Notes: generated by a model from the letters alone, not told the origin. A stretch of DNA of 64,000 nt from Janthinobacterium lividum (GCF_011601275.1 NZ_JAAOLY010000001.1:124001-188000), one strand, 5' to 3'; shown: positions 48,432-59,339, numbered from the stretch's first letter. Numbers and translations are program-made.

Positions 48432-51155
48432 TTACGAACCGAAATGGTAGTTGAATTCGACCCAACCCTGGCGACCCTGCGGGCTGTAGCTGCCCACCGG
48501 GTAGTACGGCCAGCCGCCGCTGTCGTCGCGCTTGATCTTGTCGAACACGTTGTTGACGATCAGCGACAAGGTGGCGCGGTCGTTGATGCGGTACACGGTG
48601 CTGATGTTGGCCAGCGCCGTCGGCGTCAGGTAGCCGGTGCCGCCGCCGTTCGGGATCTTGCTGTAGCGGCTGACCAGCAAAGTATTCGACCAGTCGCCCG
48701 CAGCCCAGTTGACGCTCAGATTCAGCTTGTCGCGCCAATCCGTATTGTTCAGCGATTTGAGTTCGTCGATCTCTTCGTCGCCGGCAAATTGCTGCGATTT
48801 ATTGCTCAACACCTTGGCGTAATTGGCCTTGAAGGCGAAGCGGCCATAGTCCGCCGTGCGCAGCAAATACTTGACGCTGATGTCGATGCCGCTGCTGCTC
48901 TGCTTGGCCGCGTTGATCGGATTGACGGTGATGGTCTTGATCTCGCCGGCGCGGTTCAGGGCATTGGCCGCGAAACGCTCGACGCGGCCCAGGGTATCGG
49001 CGCAGGTAGGCGAATTGATGTCGAACTTGCCCAGGCGGCAATCGGCTTCGTCGCGCAGGATCTTGTCGGCGCTCAGGTTCGTCACGAGGTCGTCGATCTT
49101 GATGTTCCAGTAATCGACGGAGACGTCGAAATTGGAACTTGGCGACCAGACGGCGCCCACGCCGAAGGACTTGCCTTTTTCCGACTGCAGGTCGCGGCTG
49201 CCATTCTGCACATAGTCGGCGCCCGGCGACTTGTTTGCGAATTCGCACTTGTCGATGCTTTGGCCGGCGGCGCCGCAGCGGTAGTAATCGGTGGTGCTCG
49301 AGTAGTAACCGGTGCCGCGCGCCTTGTAGATGTAGTTCATGTCCGGCGCGCGGAAGCTGGTGGCGTAGTTGGCGCGGAACAGCAGCTCCGGCGCGGGACG
49401 CAGTTCCAGGCCGCCGTTGTAGGTGAACTTGCCTTCATGGCGGCCGGCAAAGCTGTAGCGGTCGTAACGACCGGCCAGGGTACCGGTGAGCTTCTCGTGC
49501 AGCGGCAGGTTGATCTCGGCGCCCAGCGCATAGCGGGTACGCGTGCCGGCCGTGATATCGGACTTGGTGGCGACGTTGAAGTAGCCGTCGTTCAGGCGCG
49601 CATCGGGCACATTGCTGAAGCCCTGCTTGCCCAATTCGGCGATGGTGGCGATCTTCGCCAGGCCAGCGGGCAGCTGGAACAGGTCGCCATTCGTCGCCAG
49701 ACTCAGGGTATTCGTCCAGGCCTTGTCGTCGCTGTCGGAATTGCCCGTGATGTTGTCGAATTCGGCCGCCGTCACGCGGCGCGACAAGCGGGCCGGGTCA
49801 GGTGCGTAGATCGGCACGCCGGCGGTGTCGGTACCCAGTTTCGGGCCCAGGAAGAAGCTGTCGATATTGGCCAGCGCGCGCGGCGTGTGGCTTTCGCTCT
49901 TGTACACCGAGGCGTTGTAGTTCGCTTCATACTGCCAGGAGGACGTGCCGGGAATGCGGCCCTTGGCGCCCAGCGAGATGGCGGTGGCCAGGTCGTCCCA
50001 CTTGCGGTTGTAGCGCTCCACGCCGCCCATTTCCTCGGGCGAGATATAGCGCGTCCACGCTTCGTAGCGATTCGTGTTCTGGTTGCGGAAATAGCTGCTG
50101 CCCGTCGACGACGACGTCCACGTCGGGCCGCGCGTATTGTTCTCGGTCGAGTTCTTGCCGATCAGGAAGTCGGCGAACAGGGTCGTTTCCGGCGACAGCT
50201 CATAGTTGGCGCTGCCGAAGACGTTCTGGCTGCGGTTCTTGGTTTGCGTGGTCCAGTAAGTGGGGCCCACTTTCGGGCTGGCGCAATAGCTGCCGTTCTT
50301 CGCCTGGTACTTGACGACGCTGCCGCCGAACAAGTCGCCGAACTGGTTGCAGGTGTCGCCCAGGTCCACGTAGCTGCCGGAGGTGCCGGCCTGTACCACG
50401 CGGCGCGAGGCGATGTTCGTCGGCGTGCCCGAGCGGGTGGCCATGAAATCGCGCTGCAGGCTCGACAGCGGATCGCGCTGGCTCAGCTCCACGCTGAACA
50501 AGGTATGCAGCTTGTCGAAATTACCGCCCCCCGTCAGCTGCACGCGCTGGTTGCCGGCGCCGCCACGCGTGGTGCCGCCCGCCTTGACGTTGATATCGAA
50601 ACCTTCCGTCTGCTTTTTCAGGATCACATTGACCACGCCGGCGATGGCGTCGGAACCATAGATGGCCGAGGCGCCGCCGTTGAGGATCTCGATGCGGTCG
50701 ACAATGCTCGACGGGATATTCGCCAGGTTGGTGAAGTTGACCGTGCCTTCGTAGGCGACGGGGAAGTCGGCCAGGCGGCGGCCATTGAGCAGGATCAGGG
50801 TGTGGTTCGGGCCGAGGCCGCGCAGGCTGATGGTATTGGCCGACGGCGTGAACGTGTTGCCGAAATCCTCGCCTTGCGTAAAACCGCTGTTCTGTACCTG
50901 GTTGGTCAGCGCATCGAAGACGTTCTTGTATCCTTGCTTGGTGATTTCATCCCCCGTCAGGATGGTGACGGACGATGGTCCTTCCAGGCTGGCGCGGGGA
51001 ATCCGCGAACCGGTGACCACGACGGCTGGCGGGGTGGCCGCCGGCTGCTGATCCGCTGCGGGCGCTTGCGTTTGCGCGTGCGCCTGCCATGCGGAACCGC
51101 CCAGGATGGCCAGTACGGCTACGGTGAGCGGTGGTAACTTGAATTGTATAGGCAT
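48432..51155 (-). CDS. TonB-dependent outer-membrane receptor
   Basis: 907 residues from the ATG at 51155, with signal peptide (MPIQFKLPPLTVAVLAIL, then HAQ). A plug domain follows (VVVTGSRIPRASLEGPSSV, SLRGLGPNHTLILLNGRRLAD), then a long beta-barrel ending in WVEFNYHFGS with a terminal aromatic-type strand. Energised by TonB-ExbBD, it imports a large or scarce nutrient; the sequence is of the broad group used for peptides, carbohydrates or cofactors, and substrate is not predictable. It lies downstream of an S41 protease gene on the same strand, with a strong palindrome between them. Peptide import is a reasonable guess given the many nearby peptidases. Confidence 0.9.
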   Translation of the reverse strand: MPIQFKLPPLTVAVLAILGGSAWQAHAQTQAPAADQQPAATPPAVVVTGSRIPRASLEGPSSVTILTGDEITKQGYKNVFDALTNQVQNSGFTQGEDFGNTFTPSANTISLRGLGPNHTLILLNGRRLADFPVAYEGTVNFTNLANIPSSIVDRIEILNGGASAIYGSDAIAGVVNVILKKQTEGFDINVKAGGTTRGGAGNQRVQLTGGGNFDKLHTLFSVELSQRDPLSSLQRDFMATRSGTPTNIASRRVVQAGTSGSYVDLGDTCNQFGDLFGGSVVKYQAKNGSYCASPKVGPTYWTTQTKNRSQNVFGSANYELSPETTLFADFLIGKNSTENNTRGPTWTSSSTGSSYFRNQNTNRYEAWTRYISPEEMGGVERYNRKWDDLATAISLGAKGRIPGTSSWQYEANYNASVYKSESHTPRALANIDSFFLGPKLGTDTAGVPIYAPDPARLSRRVTAAEFDNITGNSDSDDKAWTNTLSLATNGDLFQLPAGLAKIATIAELGKQGFSNVPDARLNDGYFNVATKSDITAGTRTRYALGAEINLPLHEKLTGTLAGRYDRYSFAGRHEGKFTYNGGLELRPAPELLFRANYATSFRAPDMNYIYKARGTGYYSSTTDYYRCGAAGQSIDKCEFANKSPGADYVQNGSRDLQSEKGKSFGVGAVWSPSSNFDVSVDYWNIKIDDLVTNLSADKILRDEADCRLGKFDINSPTCADTLGRVERFAANALNRAGEIKTITVNPINAAKQSSSGIDISVKYLLRTADYGRFAFKANYAKVLSNKSQQFAGDEEIDELKSLNNTDWRDKLNLSVNWAAGDWSNTLLVSRYSKIPNGGGTGYLTPTALANISTVYRINDRATLSLIVNNVFDKIKRDDSGGWPYYPVGSYSPQGRQGWVEFNYHFGS

Positions 51156-51227
51156 CTTTGCGCTTCTCAAGGTTAGGGAGAAGGCGAAAGATATCAAAAT
51201 GCCAGTAATTACAAAACGAATGGATTC

Positions 51228-51263
51228 ATCTTTCTATATACCAAAATTGTTATATAGAAAGAT
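51228..51263. promoter_or_regulatory. Perfect AT-rich inverted repeat upstream of the TonB receptor
   Basis: ATCTTTCTATATA, a 10-base spacer, then TATATAGAAAGAT: a perfect 13-bp inverted repeat, 73-108 bases before the receptor ATG and about 55 bases after the S41 stop. It could be an operator for the receptor gene or a stem ending the S41 transcript; there is no T tract. Confidence 0.6.
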
Positions 51264-51318
51264 TTCTGAGCAGAAAGCCCCCCCCTCCTTCACCCGGGAA
51301 GGGCAGCACAATGGGGCT

Positions 51319-52830
51319 TTAGCGTTTCAAGACAGCAATTTCCTTGTAGGCAGGACGCAGCAGCCGCGCAGCCGTGTCGGCCGGACTCTCGATAGAACTC
51401 AACAGCCTGATCGCGCCCGTGGCCGGGCTACAGCTGCCGCTGCTGCGGTAGCGCAACGCCGCCGCCAGCATGCCTTCGGCCGGATCGCCCAGCTGGTTCT
51501 GGTAATCGTCCATTACCTCGCAGGTCGGCGCCATGCCATCGGCAAAGTCGCCAAAGCCCTTGGCGTTGACGCCCTGGAACTGCACGGCGAAATACGTGGT
51601 GCCGCAATTGGGCGTGGGATAGAAACCGTAGGGCTTGCCGCACGTCGTGCCGCCGATCAGGTTGACCTGCACATCCACGCCGCGCAAGCCGTTGATGATG
51701 GCTTCGCTGGCCGAGCAGGTATTGCCCGTGGTCAGCAAGGTCACGCGCTTGAGGTCCAGCGAAGGCAGCAGCGTCCCCTTGGGCAGGGGGTTCGGCCCGG
51801 CAAAGCCCTGGCTTTGCGCATGGAATGGCACGGGCGCTTCCGGCCGCGTCTTGTCATTGGCCAGCACCTGCTCGAAGGTCTTGCCGGTGGTGACTTGCGG
51901 ACCGGCAATCATGTAGGCGAGCTCGCTGGCGACATCGAGGTAGCCGCCACCGTTGTAGCGCACGTCAAGCACCAGGTCGCTGATGCCGGCCGCCTGGAAG
52001 CGGCGCATGGTCTCGACCAGCTGGCGTTCGGCCACGTTATTGTGGGTATTGAAAGTCAGGTAGCCCACCTTGCCCGTGGGCGTGTCGATGATGCGCTCGT
52101 TCTGCACGGCGCTGGTGGCCACGTCCACCGCCGCCAGGCTCACGGACAGGGGCGCGCCGCTGCGGCTGAAGCCCAGCGTGTGCGTGCCCTGCGCCGTGGG
52201 GAACAGGCCGGCGTTGAGGATCTTCACGCTGGCCGTATCGGGGGCATTGATGAAATCGACGCCATCGACCGTTTGCAGCAGGTCGCCGCGCCGCAAGCCC
52301 GCCAGTGCGGCCGGCGAACCCGGTTCGACGATCGAGATCACCGCCTTGCGAGGCGGCGTCGTCTGCGTGACGGCCAGCAGCATGCCGTAGCCGAGCTCCA
52401 CGCCGTTGAGCGAAGCTTCCCATTCGGCCGTCGTATAGGTGAAGTGGAACTGGTCCTTCGGCTTGCCGGACGCCGTCGTGGCCGTTGTTTTCAGCACATC
52501 GAAATACGCCTTGGCCGTAGTGAAGCTTTGCGGCAGATACGTGGTCGGCACTTCGCGGTACCACAGATACGTTTCATCGATCCAGCTGCGCACCCACGTC
52601 TGCTCATTGAGCAAGGTGCCCGGCTTGTCGATGCTGCTGCCGCTGCGCGGCGCCTCGCAACGGTTCGCGACCGTGGAGGAAGCGACCAGCGCCGTCGCCC
52701 CGGTCGGCCCGGTTGGCGTCACGGGCGGCACGACGGGCGCGCTGTCGCTGCTGCTGCCTCCTCCGCCGCCGCAGGCACTCAACACGAATCCGAGGGAAAC
52801 AACGAGGCAACGCAGGCGCAGGGAATGCAT
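51319..52830 (-). CDS. S41 family serine peptidase, lipoprotein
   Basis: 503 residues. Lipobox LSAC puts the lipidated cysteine at C20, followed by a glycine/serine-rich linker. A PDZ-like domain lies about 145-235 (VEPGSPAALAGLRRGDLLQTV). The S41 catalytic pair is Ser373 (TGNTCSASEAI) and Lys399 (TTCGKPYG). C-terminal processing-type proteases of this family cut extracytoplasmic proteins. GGAAAG precedes the ATG. Same strand as, and upstream of, the TonB receptor. Confidence 0.9.
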   Translation of the reverse strand: MHSLRLRCLVVSLGFVLSACGGGGGSSSDSAPVVPPVTPTGPTGATALVASSTVANRCEAPRSGSSIDKPGTLLNEQTWVRSWIDETYLWYREVPTTYLPQSFTTAKAYFDVLKTTATTASGKPKDQFHFTYTTAEWEASLNGVELGYGMLLAVTQTTPPRKAVISIVEPGSPAALAGLRRGDLLQTVDGVDFINAPDTASVKILNAGLFPTAQGTHTLGFSRSGAPLSVSLAAVDVATSAVQNERIIDTPTGKVGYLTFNTHNNVAERQLVETMRRFQAAGISDLVLDVRYNGGGYLDVASELAYMIAGPQVTTGKTFEQVLANDKTRPEAPVPFHAQSQGFAGPNPLPKGTLLPSLDLKRVTLLTTGNTCSASEAIINGLRGVDVQVNLIGGTTCGKPYGFYPTPNCGTTYFAVQFQGVNAKGFGDFADGMAPTCEVMDDYQNQLGDPAEGMLAAALRYRSSGSCSPATGAIRLLSSIESPADTAARLLRPAYKEIAVLKR

Positions 52831-52902
52831 GAGAAACTTTCCAAGAAGAAATTATCGAAAAATTATAATGCGTTTTGCTGGCAAGCGTTGTTTTCTTTGA
52901 CA

Positions 52903-52930
52903 CAAAAAAATGGCGCCCGCAGGCGCCATT
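52903..52930 (-). terminator. Intrinsic terminator after the indolepyruvate oxidoreductase gene
   Basis: On the minus strand AATGGCGCC-TGCG-GGCGCCATT followed by a run of Ts; starts about 24 bases past the stop. Confidence 0.92.
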
Positions 52931-52953
52931 GCTACAAGGTCATTCTCAAACCG

Positions 52954-55900
52954 TTACGCCACGGTGGCCGCCACGGGGGCTGCCACGACGGGCGGCAGCG
53001 GCGTCGGCGCGTTGAAGGCGATCAGCAAACTGGCTTCCTTCTCTTTCGCCGCCTTCAAATGACGCTCCTTCACGTGGCCATAGCCGCGGATGTCTTCCGG
53101 GATGCTGGCGATGGCCACGGCTTGCGCCAGCTTGGCCGTCGTCAGTTTCGGCAGCAAGCCGCCCACCGTCGCGCGGTATTCAAGAATCAGCGCGCGCTCC
53201 ATCTTGCGCTCGGCCGTGTGGCCGAAGATGTCGAACGCCGTGCCGCGCAAGCCCTTGAACTTGGCCAGCACGCCGAACGCCTTCATCATCCACGGGCCGA
53301 ATTCCTTCTTCACCAGATGGCCCTGGGCATCCGTTTTCGCCATGATCGGCGGCGCCAGGTGGAACTTGAGCTTGATGTCGCCTTCGAACATGGCGGCGAT
53401 CTTCGCCTGGAAGGCGCCGTCCGTGTACAGGCGCGCCACTTCGTACTCGTCCTTGTAGGCCATCAGCTTGTAAAAGTAGCGGGCCACGGCTTCCGTCAGG
53501 CGCAAGTGCGGGCCATTCAGGGCGCTTTCGGCGGCGCGTACCTGGCCGACGAAATCGATGTACTGCTGCGCATAGGCGCGGTCCTGGTAGGCCGTCAGCA
53601 GGGCCACCCGTTTTTCGATGATGTCGTCGAGCGTGTCGATGCGCTTGAATTCCACCACCTTGGCTGGTGTTGTCATGCGCACCAGGCTGGCCGCGTCATG
53701 CGCACCGGCGCGGCCCCAGTTGAAGGCCGCCTTGTTGAACGCCACCGAGACGTTGTTCAAGTCGATGGCTTTCATGATGGCAGCTTCGCTGAGTGGCACT
53801 TTGCCCTTTTGCCAGGCGTAGCCAAGCATGAACATGTTCGTGGCGATCGAGTCGCCCATCAGCGCCGTGGCGATCTGGCCCGCGTCGATGAAGTCCACAT
53901 GGTCGCTGCCGCAAGCCTTTTCAATTTCCATGCGTGCGGAAGCGCCCGGGAATTGCCAGTCCGGGTTTTTCACGAAGGCGGCCGTCGACGAGCTGGTCGA
54001 GTTGATCATGGCCCAGCTGCGGCCTTCTCCCATGCGCGACAGTGCATCGCGGCTGGCCGTGACGATCAGATCGCAGCCGATCACCAGGTCGGCCGCACCC
54101 GTGCCGACGCGCGTCGAATGGATATCTTCCTGGCGGTCCGCCAGACGCACGTGCGACATGACAGGGCCGCCCTTTTGCGCCAGGCCGCTCATGTCCAGCA
54201 CGGAACAGCCCTTGCCTTCCACGTGAGCCGCCATGGCCAGGATCTGGCCGACCGTGACGACACCCGTGCCGCCAATGCCGGTCACTAAAATGCCGAACGG
54301 CTCGGCCGTCGAAGGAATCTGCGGCGTCGGCAAGGCCGGCGCGGCTGGCGCGTCCTTGTCGGCGGCAGCAGCCTTCTTCGGCTTTTTCAAGCCGCCGCCT
54401 TCCACCGTCACGAAACTGGGGCAGAAACCCGTCGTGCACGAGAAATCCTTGTTGCAGGACGACTGGTTGATCTGGCGCTTGCGCCCCAGTTCCGTTTCCA
54501 GCGGTTCCACCGACAGGCAGTTCGATTGCACGGAACAGTCGCCGCAGCCTTCGCAGACGGCCTCGTTGATAACGGCGCGCTTGGCCGGGTCCGGGTATTC
54601 ATTGCGTTTCCGGCGGCGGCGTTTTTCCGAGGCGCAGGTCTGGTCGTAGATCATGGCCGATACGCCCGGCATGTCGCGCAGTTCGCGCTGCACGTCCATC
54701 AGTTCCGAACGATGGCGCACGGTGACGCCTTCCGCCCAGGCGTAGTCGGACGGATATTTTTCCGGTTCGTCGGTGACGACAATAATCGGGCCGACGCCTT
54801 CGGCGGCGATCTGGCGAGAGATAATGGCCGGCGATAGCGGACCGTCGAATTCCTGGCCGCCCGTCATGGCGACCGCATCGTTGAACAGAATTTTATACGT
54901 GATGTTCACCTTGGCCGAGACGGCCGCGCGGATGGCCAGGATGCCCGAGTGGAAATACGTGCCGTCGCCCAGGTTGGTAAACACGTGCTTTTCATTGGTG
55001 AACGGCGCCTGGCCGACCCAGGTCACGCCTTCGGCGCCCATGTGGGTAAACGTCGACGTTTCGCGGTCCATCCACAGCACCATGTAATGGCAGCCGATGC
55101 CGGCCAGCGCGCGCGAGCCTTCCGGCACTTTCGTGGAACTGTTGTGCGGGCAGCCGGAGCAGAAGAATGGCGTGCGGTCCTTTTGCGGATCGGGTTTCAC
55201 GCTGATCGCTTTCAGCACATTCTCTTTGGCTTCCAGGTAGGCGATGCGTTCCTTCACGCGCTGCTCGACCGGGTGGCCCGCGTAATAGCGCGAAATGCGG
55301 CTGGCAATGGCGCGCGCGATCATGGCCGGGTTCAGTTCATAGGTTGCCGGCAGCAGCCAGTCGCCGTGACCGGTGCCCTTCTGGTTGCTCCATTCGCCCG
55401 TGTCGTCGAACTTGCCGACCACGCGCGGACGCTCGCCATCCTTCAGGTTGTACAGTTCTTCCTTCAGCGCGTATTCGAGGATTTGCCGCTTTTCTTCCAC
55501 CACGAGGATCTCGTCGAGACCCTTGGCGAATTCGTGCACGCCGTCCGCTTCCAGCGGCCAGGTCATGCCGATCTTGTACAGGCGGATGCCGATGTCGGAC
55601 GCCGTCTGCTCGTCGATGCCGAGGTCGGCCAGCGCCTGGCGCGTGTCCAGGTACGATTTGCCGGCCGTGATGATGCCGATGCGCGCTTTCGGGCTGTCCC
55701 AGATGATTTTATTGAGCTTGTTGGCACGCGCATAGGCCAGCGCCGCATACCATTTATAGCTGTTCATGCGCACTTCCTGCTCCAGCACCGTATCGGGCCA
55801 GCGGATGTTCAAGCCGCCGGCCGGCATCTCGAAGTCAAGCGGCAAGGTGATCTGCACGCGGTCAGGATCGAAATCGACGGCGGCGCCCGACTCGATGATA

Positions 55901-56550
55901 TCGGTCACGCATTTCATCGACACCCACAGGCCCGTGTAGCGGCTCATGGCCCACGCATGCAAGCCGTAGTCGATGTATTCCTGCACCGACGACGGGTACA
56001 GCACGGGAATGCCGCAGGCGTTCAGGATATGGTCGGACTGGTGCGCCGTGGACGAGGATTTCGCCGCATGGTCGTCGCCGGCCAGCACCAGCACGCCGCC
56101 ATGCTTGGCGGAACCGGCGTTATTGGCGTGCTTGAACACGTCGCCGCAGCGGTCGACGCCGGGGCCCTTGCCATACCACATGCCGAACACGCCATCGTAT
56201 TTCGCGTCTTCGAACAAGTTCGTTTGCTGCGTGCCCCAGACGGCCGTGGCGGCCAGGTCTTCGTTCAGGCCCGGGTGAAATTTGACGTGGTGTTCGTCGA
56301 GGTATTTCTTGGCCTTGATCGCCGTCATGTCAACGGACGTCACAGGCGAACCGCGGTAACCGGTGATGTAGCCGGCCGTATTCAGGCCCGCCTTCAGGTC
56401 GCGCTCGCGCTGCAGCATGGGCAGGCGGATCAGCGCTTGCGTGCCCGTCATGAAGGCGCGGCCACGCTCCAAGGTGTATTTGTCGTTCAGGGAAATCTCG
56501 GACGCGTGCGCGCCCGGCTCAAGACTCGAGCCCTTGATTGGTGCATTCAT
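52954..56550 (-). CDS. Indolepyruvate ferredoxin oxidoreductase, alpha and beta parts fused
   Basis: 1198 residues. The N-terminal two-thirds carry the thiamine-diphosphate pyrimidine- and PP-binding domains (TGYRGSPVTSVD at the start, then HMGAEGVTWVG and FNDAVAMTGGQEFDGP). Cysteine clusters for 4Fe-4S centres follow (CEGCGDCSVQSNC, then CNKDFSCTTGFCP). The C-terminal part is the gamma-type domain (GILVTGIGGTGVVTVGQIL). It oxidatively decarboxylates aryl-2-oxoacids from aromatic amino acid transamination to aryl-acetyl-CoA, reducing ferredoxin. GGAGAC precedes the ATG. Together with hppD and the AsnC-type regulator to the right it forms an aromatic amino acid catabolism group. Confidence 0.92.
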   Translation of the reverse strand: MNAPIKGSSLEPGAHASEISLNDKYTLERGRAFMTGTQALIRLPMLQRERDLKAGLNTAGYITGYRGSPVTSVDMTAIKAKKYLDEHHVKFHPGLNEDLAATAVWGTQQTNLFEDAKYDGVFGMWYGKGPGVDRCGDVFKHANNAGSAKHGGVLVLAGDDHAAKSSSTAHQSDHILNACGIPVLYPSSVQEYIDYGLHAWAMSRYTGLWVSMKCVTDIIESGAAVDFDPDRVQITLPLDFEMPAGGLNIRWPDTVLEQEVRMNSYKWYAALAYARANKLNKIIWDSPKARIGIITAGKSYLDTRQALADLGIDEQTASDIGIRLYKIGMTWPLEADGVHEFAKGLDEILVVEEKRQILEYALKEELYNLKDGERPRVVGKFDDTGEWSNQKGTGHGDWLLPATYELNPAMIARAIASRISRYYAGHPVEQRVKERIAYLEAKENVLKAISVKPDPQKDRTPFFCSGCPHNSSTKVPEGSRALAGIGCHYMVLWMDRETSTFTHMGAEGVTWVGQAPFTNEKHVFTNLGDGTYFHSGILAIRAAVSAKVNITYKILFNDAVAMTGGQEFDGPLSPAIISRQIAAEGVGPIIVVTDEPEKYPSDYAWAEGVTVRHRSELMDVQRELRDMPGVSAMIYDQTCASEKRRRRKRNEYPDPAKRAVINEAVCEGCGDCSVQSNCLSVEPLETELGRKRQINQSSCNKDFSCTTGFCPSFVTVEGGGLKKPKKAAAADKDAPAAPALPTPQIPSTAEPFGILVTGIGGTGVVTVGQILAMAAHVEGKGCSVLDMSGLAQKGGPVMSHVRLADRQEDIHSTRVGTGAADLVIGCDLIVTASRDALSRMGEGRSWAMINSTSSSTAAFVKNPDWQFPGASARMEIEKACGSDHVDFIDAGQIATALMGDSIATNMFMLGYAWQKGKVPLSEAAIMKAIDLNNVSVAFNKAAFNWGRAGAHDAASLVRMTTPAKVVEFKRIDTLDDIIEKRVALLTAYQDRAYAQQYIDFVGQVRAAESALNGPHLRLTEAVARYFYKLMAYKDEYEVARLYTDGAFQAKIAAMFEGDIKLKFHLAPPIMAKTDAQGHLVKKEFGPWMMKAFGVLAKFKGLRGTAFDIFGHTAERKMERALILEYRATVGGLLPKLTTAKLAQAVAIASIPEDIRGYGHVKERHLKAAKEKEASLLIAFNAPTPLPPVVAAPVAATVA

Positions 56551-56750
56551 TACTTGTCTCCATTATTCTCTGTGCTACGCGTGCAAAGTCGGTTGAACTC
56601 ACACGTACCGGCCGCGCCTTGTGGGCAATGCCGGTGCGGAAAAATGACTTGTTTGTCGTAGACTACCACAGGAAGGCGCGCAGTTCTTTGCTGCACTGCA
56701 CTCCCGTGTTTGTACTTTTTGCTGCTTTTTAGTGCTTCTTTTTGCGGGCA

Positions 56751-56835
56751 TGTCGGGTTACGCCATTCTGGCTAACCCGACCTACATTACTGGCCCCAGC
56801 TGTAGGTCGGATTAGCGCAGCGTAATCCGACATCG
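56751..56835. repeat. Second locus of the palindromic intergenic repeat
   Basis: Inverted copies of the unit: ATGTCGGGTTACGCC...GGCTAACCCGACCTACAT (56751-56788), then TGTAGGTCGGATTAGCGCAGCG...TAATCCGACA to 56833. Same unit as at 41026-41117. It lies in the 300-base gap between hppD and the oxidoreductase gene, which otherwise holds only the oxidoreductase promoter region. The next bases (GAGTCGGCTTACGCCGCG) echo the unit over the hppD stop codon. Confidence 0.8.
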
Positions 56836-56850
56836 CGGGCATGAGTCGGC

Positions 56851-57978
<1,128 letters not shown>

Positions 57979-58064
57979 GATGTCTCCTCCTAGAAGTAGC
58001 GCACAGTATAGGCGCGGTCTGTGGGCATTAAATGCCAAAGATCTCCCGAACAATCATGATTTGC

Positions 58065-58079
58065 GCAATAATATTGCGT
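58065..58079. promoter_or_regulatory. Palindromic operator candidate in the hppD / regulator promoter gap
   Basis: CGCAATA-A-TATTGCG, a perfect 7-bp palindrome around one central base, AT-rich in the middle, midway in the 125-base gap between the divergent hppD and AsnC-type genes. This shape is typical of Lrp/AsnC family operators. Confidence 0.6.
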
Positions 58080-58103
58080 GAAACAAGAACCACCGGAGGA
58101 AGC

Positions 58104-58634
58104 ATGAGCAAAATTACGCTGGATAAAACGGATCGCAAGATCCTCGCCGTCCTGCAGGCCGATGGCCGCCTGTCGAACCAGGATGTGGCCGAGCAGGTCA
58201 GCCTGTCGCCGTCGCCATGCTTGCGCCGCGTCAAACGGCTGGAAGAAGCGGGCGTGATCCGCCAGTACGTGGCCCTGCTGGACCCGGAAAAGATCGGACT
58301 GGGCTTGCTCGCCTACGTCAACGTGCGGCTGGAAAAGCACAGCGACGCCTCCGCCCATGCCCACAGCACGGCGCGCGTGCTGGCGCCGAATCTGGTGACG
58401 AACACGTCGCCGCGCGCCGACTTCGCCGTGGCCGTGGCGCAATGGCCGGAAGTGGTGGCCTGCTACGCGATGACGGGTGAAATGGATTATCTGCTGCGCG
58501 TGCACGTGGAAGACATGGAGCATTTCTCGCGCTTCATGATGGCGACCCTGCTGCGCCACCCGGCCGTGCTGGACGTGAAATCAAGCTTCGCCTTGCAGCG
58601 CATCAAGGATACGACGGCCCTGCCCTTACTGTGA
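58104..58634 (+). CDS. Lrp/AsnC family transcriptional regulator (aromatic catabolism neighbour)
   Basis: 176 residues from the ATG at 58104, with GGAGGA upstream. Winged helix-turn-helix about 5-62 (LDKTDRKILAVLQADGRLSNQD, LSPSPCLRRVKRLEEAGVI), then the RAM sensing domain (VACYAMTGEMDYLLRVHVEDMEHF). Divergent from hppD with a palindrome between them, so I infer control of hppD and perhaps the oxidoreductase in response to phenylalanine, tyrosine or tryptophan. Its stop overlaps the 3' end of the convergent GNAT gene by nine bases. Confidence 0.9.
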   Translation: MSKITLDKTDRKILAVLQADGRLSNQDVAEQVSLSPSPCLRRVKRLEEAGVIRQYVALLDPEKIGLGLLAYVNVRLEKHSDASAHAHSTARVLAPNLVTNTSPRADFAVAVAQWPEVVACYAMTGEMDYLLRVHVEDMEHFSRFMMATLLRHPAVLDVKSSFALQRIKDTTALPLL

Positions 58635-59339
58635 CGGCGGTGACGGCGGCCCGGGCTTCTTCTTGCGGCCCGGCAAGCGCTCGAACAATTTGCTGGCGGC
58701 GCGCGCATTCGCCTTGAACGTGTAGTCGAACATGGCGAACTGCTCCTGCACGGCTTCTTGCAACATGCTGCTCGGATTCGGCGGCAACAGTTTCAGATAT
58801 GCATCGGCTTCACCATAGTCGCGCTGGATTTCCATGCCCGCCTTCTTGGCGATATGCATCATCGTCTTGTTGGACGACAGACAATGCATGTACAGGGTAT
58901 CGACATCGTTGTTGCGGCAGTGAATTGCCGCCCGCTCGAACAGTTTCGACCCCACGCCCATGCCGCGCATGGATTTCGACACGGACACGCCAAACTCGGC
59001 CACCTGCTCCTTGTCCGTCACGACGCTTTTCGCCGGCGACTTGTCCTTCGGCGCGAACGCCAGATGCCCCACGCCCACCAGCTTGAACAGGCTGTTATAG
59101 ACGCCGTAGACCATGTCGCGCGAGAAATCCATCTTTTGCACGTACTGGGCGACGAGCTCATCGGGCAAGGCGCTGCCGAAGCGCAGCAGGCGGTCACTTT
59201 TCTCGAGCGACAGGAAATGCTTCATCATGCGGCGCCGGTCGCGCTCATGCAATTGCTTGACGAGCACGGTCGGACGCCCGCCGTCGCTACGGCTGAGCCA
59301 GCGGCGAAACGGGTTCTGGAACAATTTGGGCAGGGTCAT
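58626..59339 (-). CDS. GNAT family N-acetyltransferase
   Basis: 237 residues. The acetyl-CoA binding loop is SMRGMGVGSKLFERA, with a GNAT-like strand-helix pattern before it (LFKLVGVGHLAFAPK). The substrate is unknown; GNAT enzymes acetylate amines of small molecules, proteins or antibiotics. Overlaps the cca stop by four bases (ATGA), so it is co-translated with cca. A lysine/proline-rich tail (LPGRKKKPGPPSPPSQ) ends the protein. Confidence 0.85.
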   Translation of the reverse strand: MTLPKLFQNPFRRWLSRSDGGRPTVLVKQLHERDRRRMMKHFLSLEKSDRLLRFGSALPDELVAQYVQKMDFSRDMVYGVYNSLFKLVGVGHLAFAPKDKSPAKSVVTDKEQVAEFGVSVSKSMRGMGVGSKLFERAAIHCRNNDVDTLYMHCLSSNKTMMHIAKKAGMEIQRDYGEADAYLKLLPPNPSSMLQEAVQEQFAMFDYTFKANARAASKLFERLPGRKKKPGPPSPPSQ

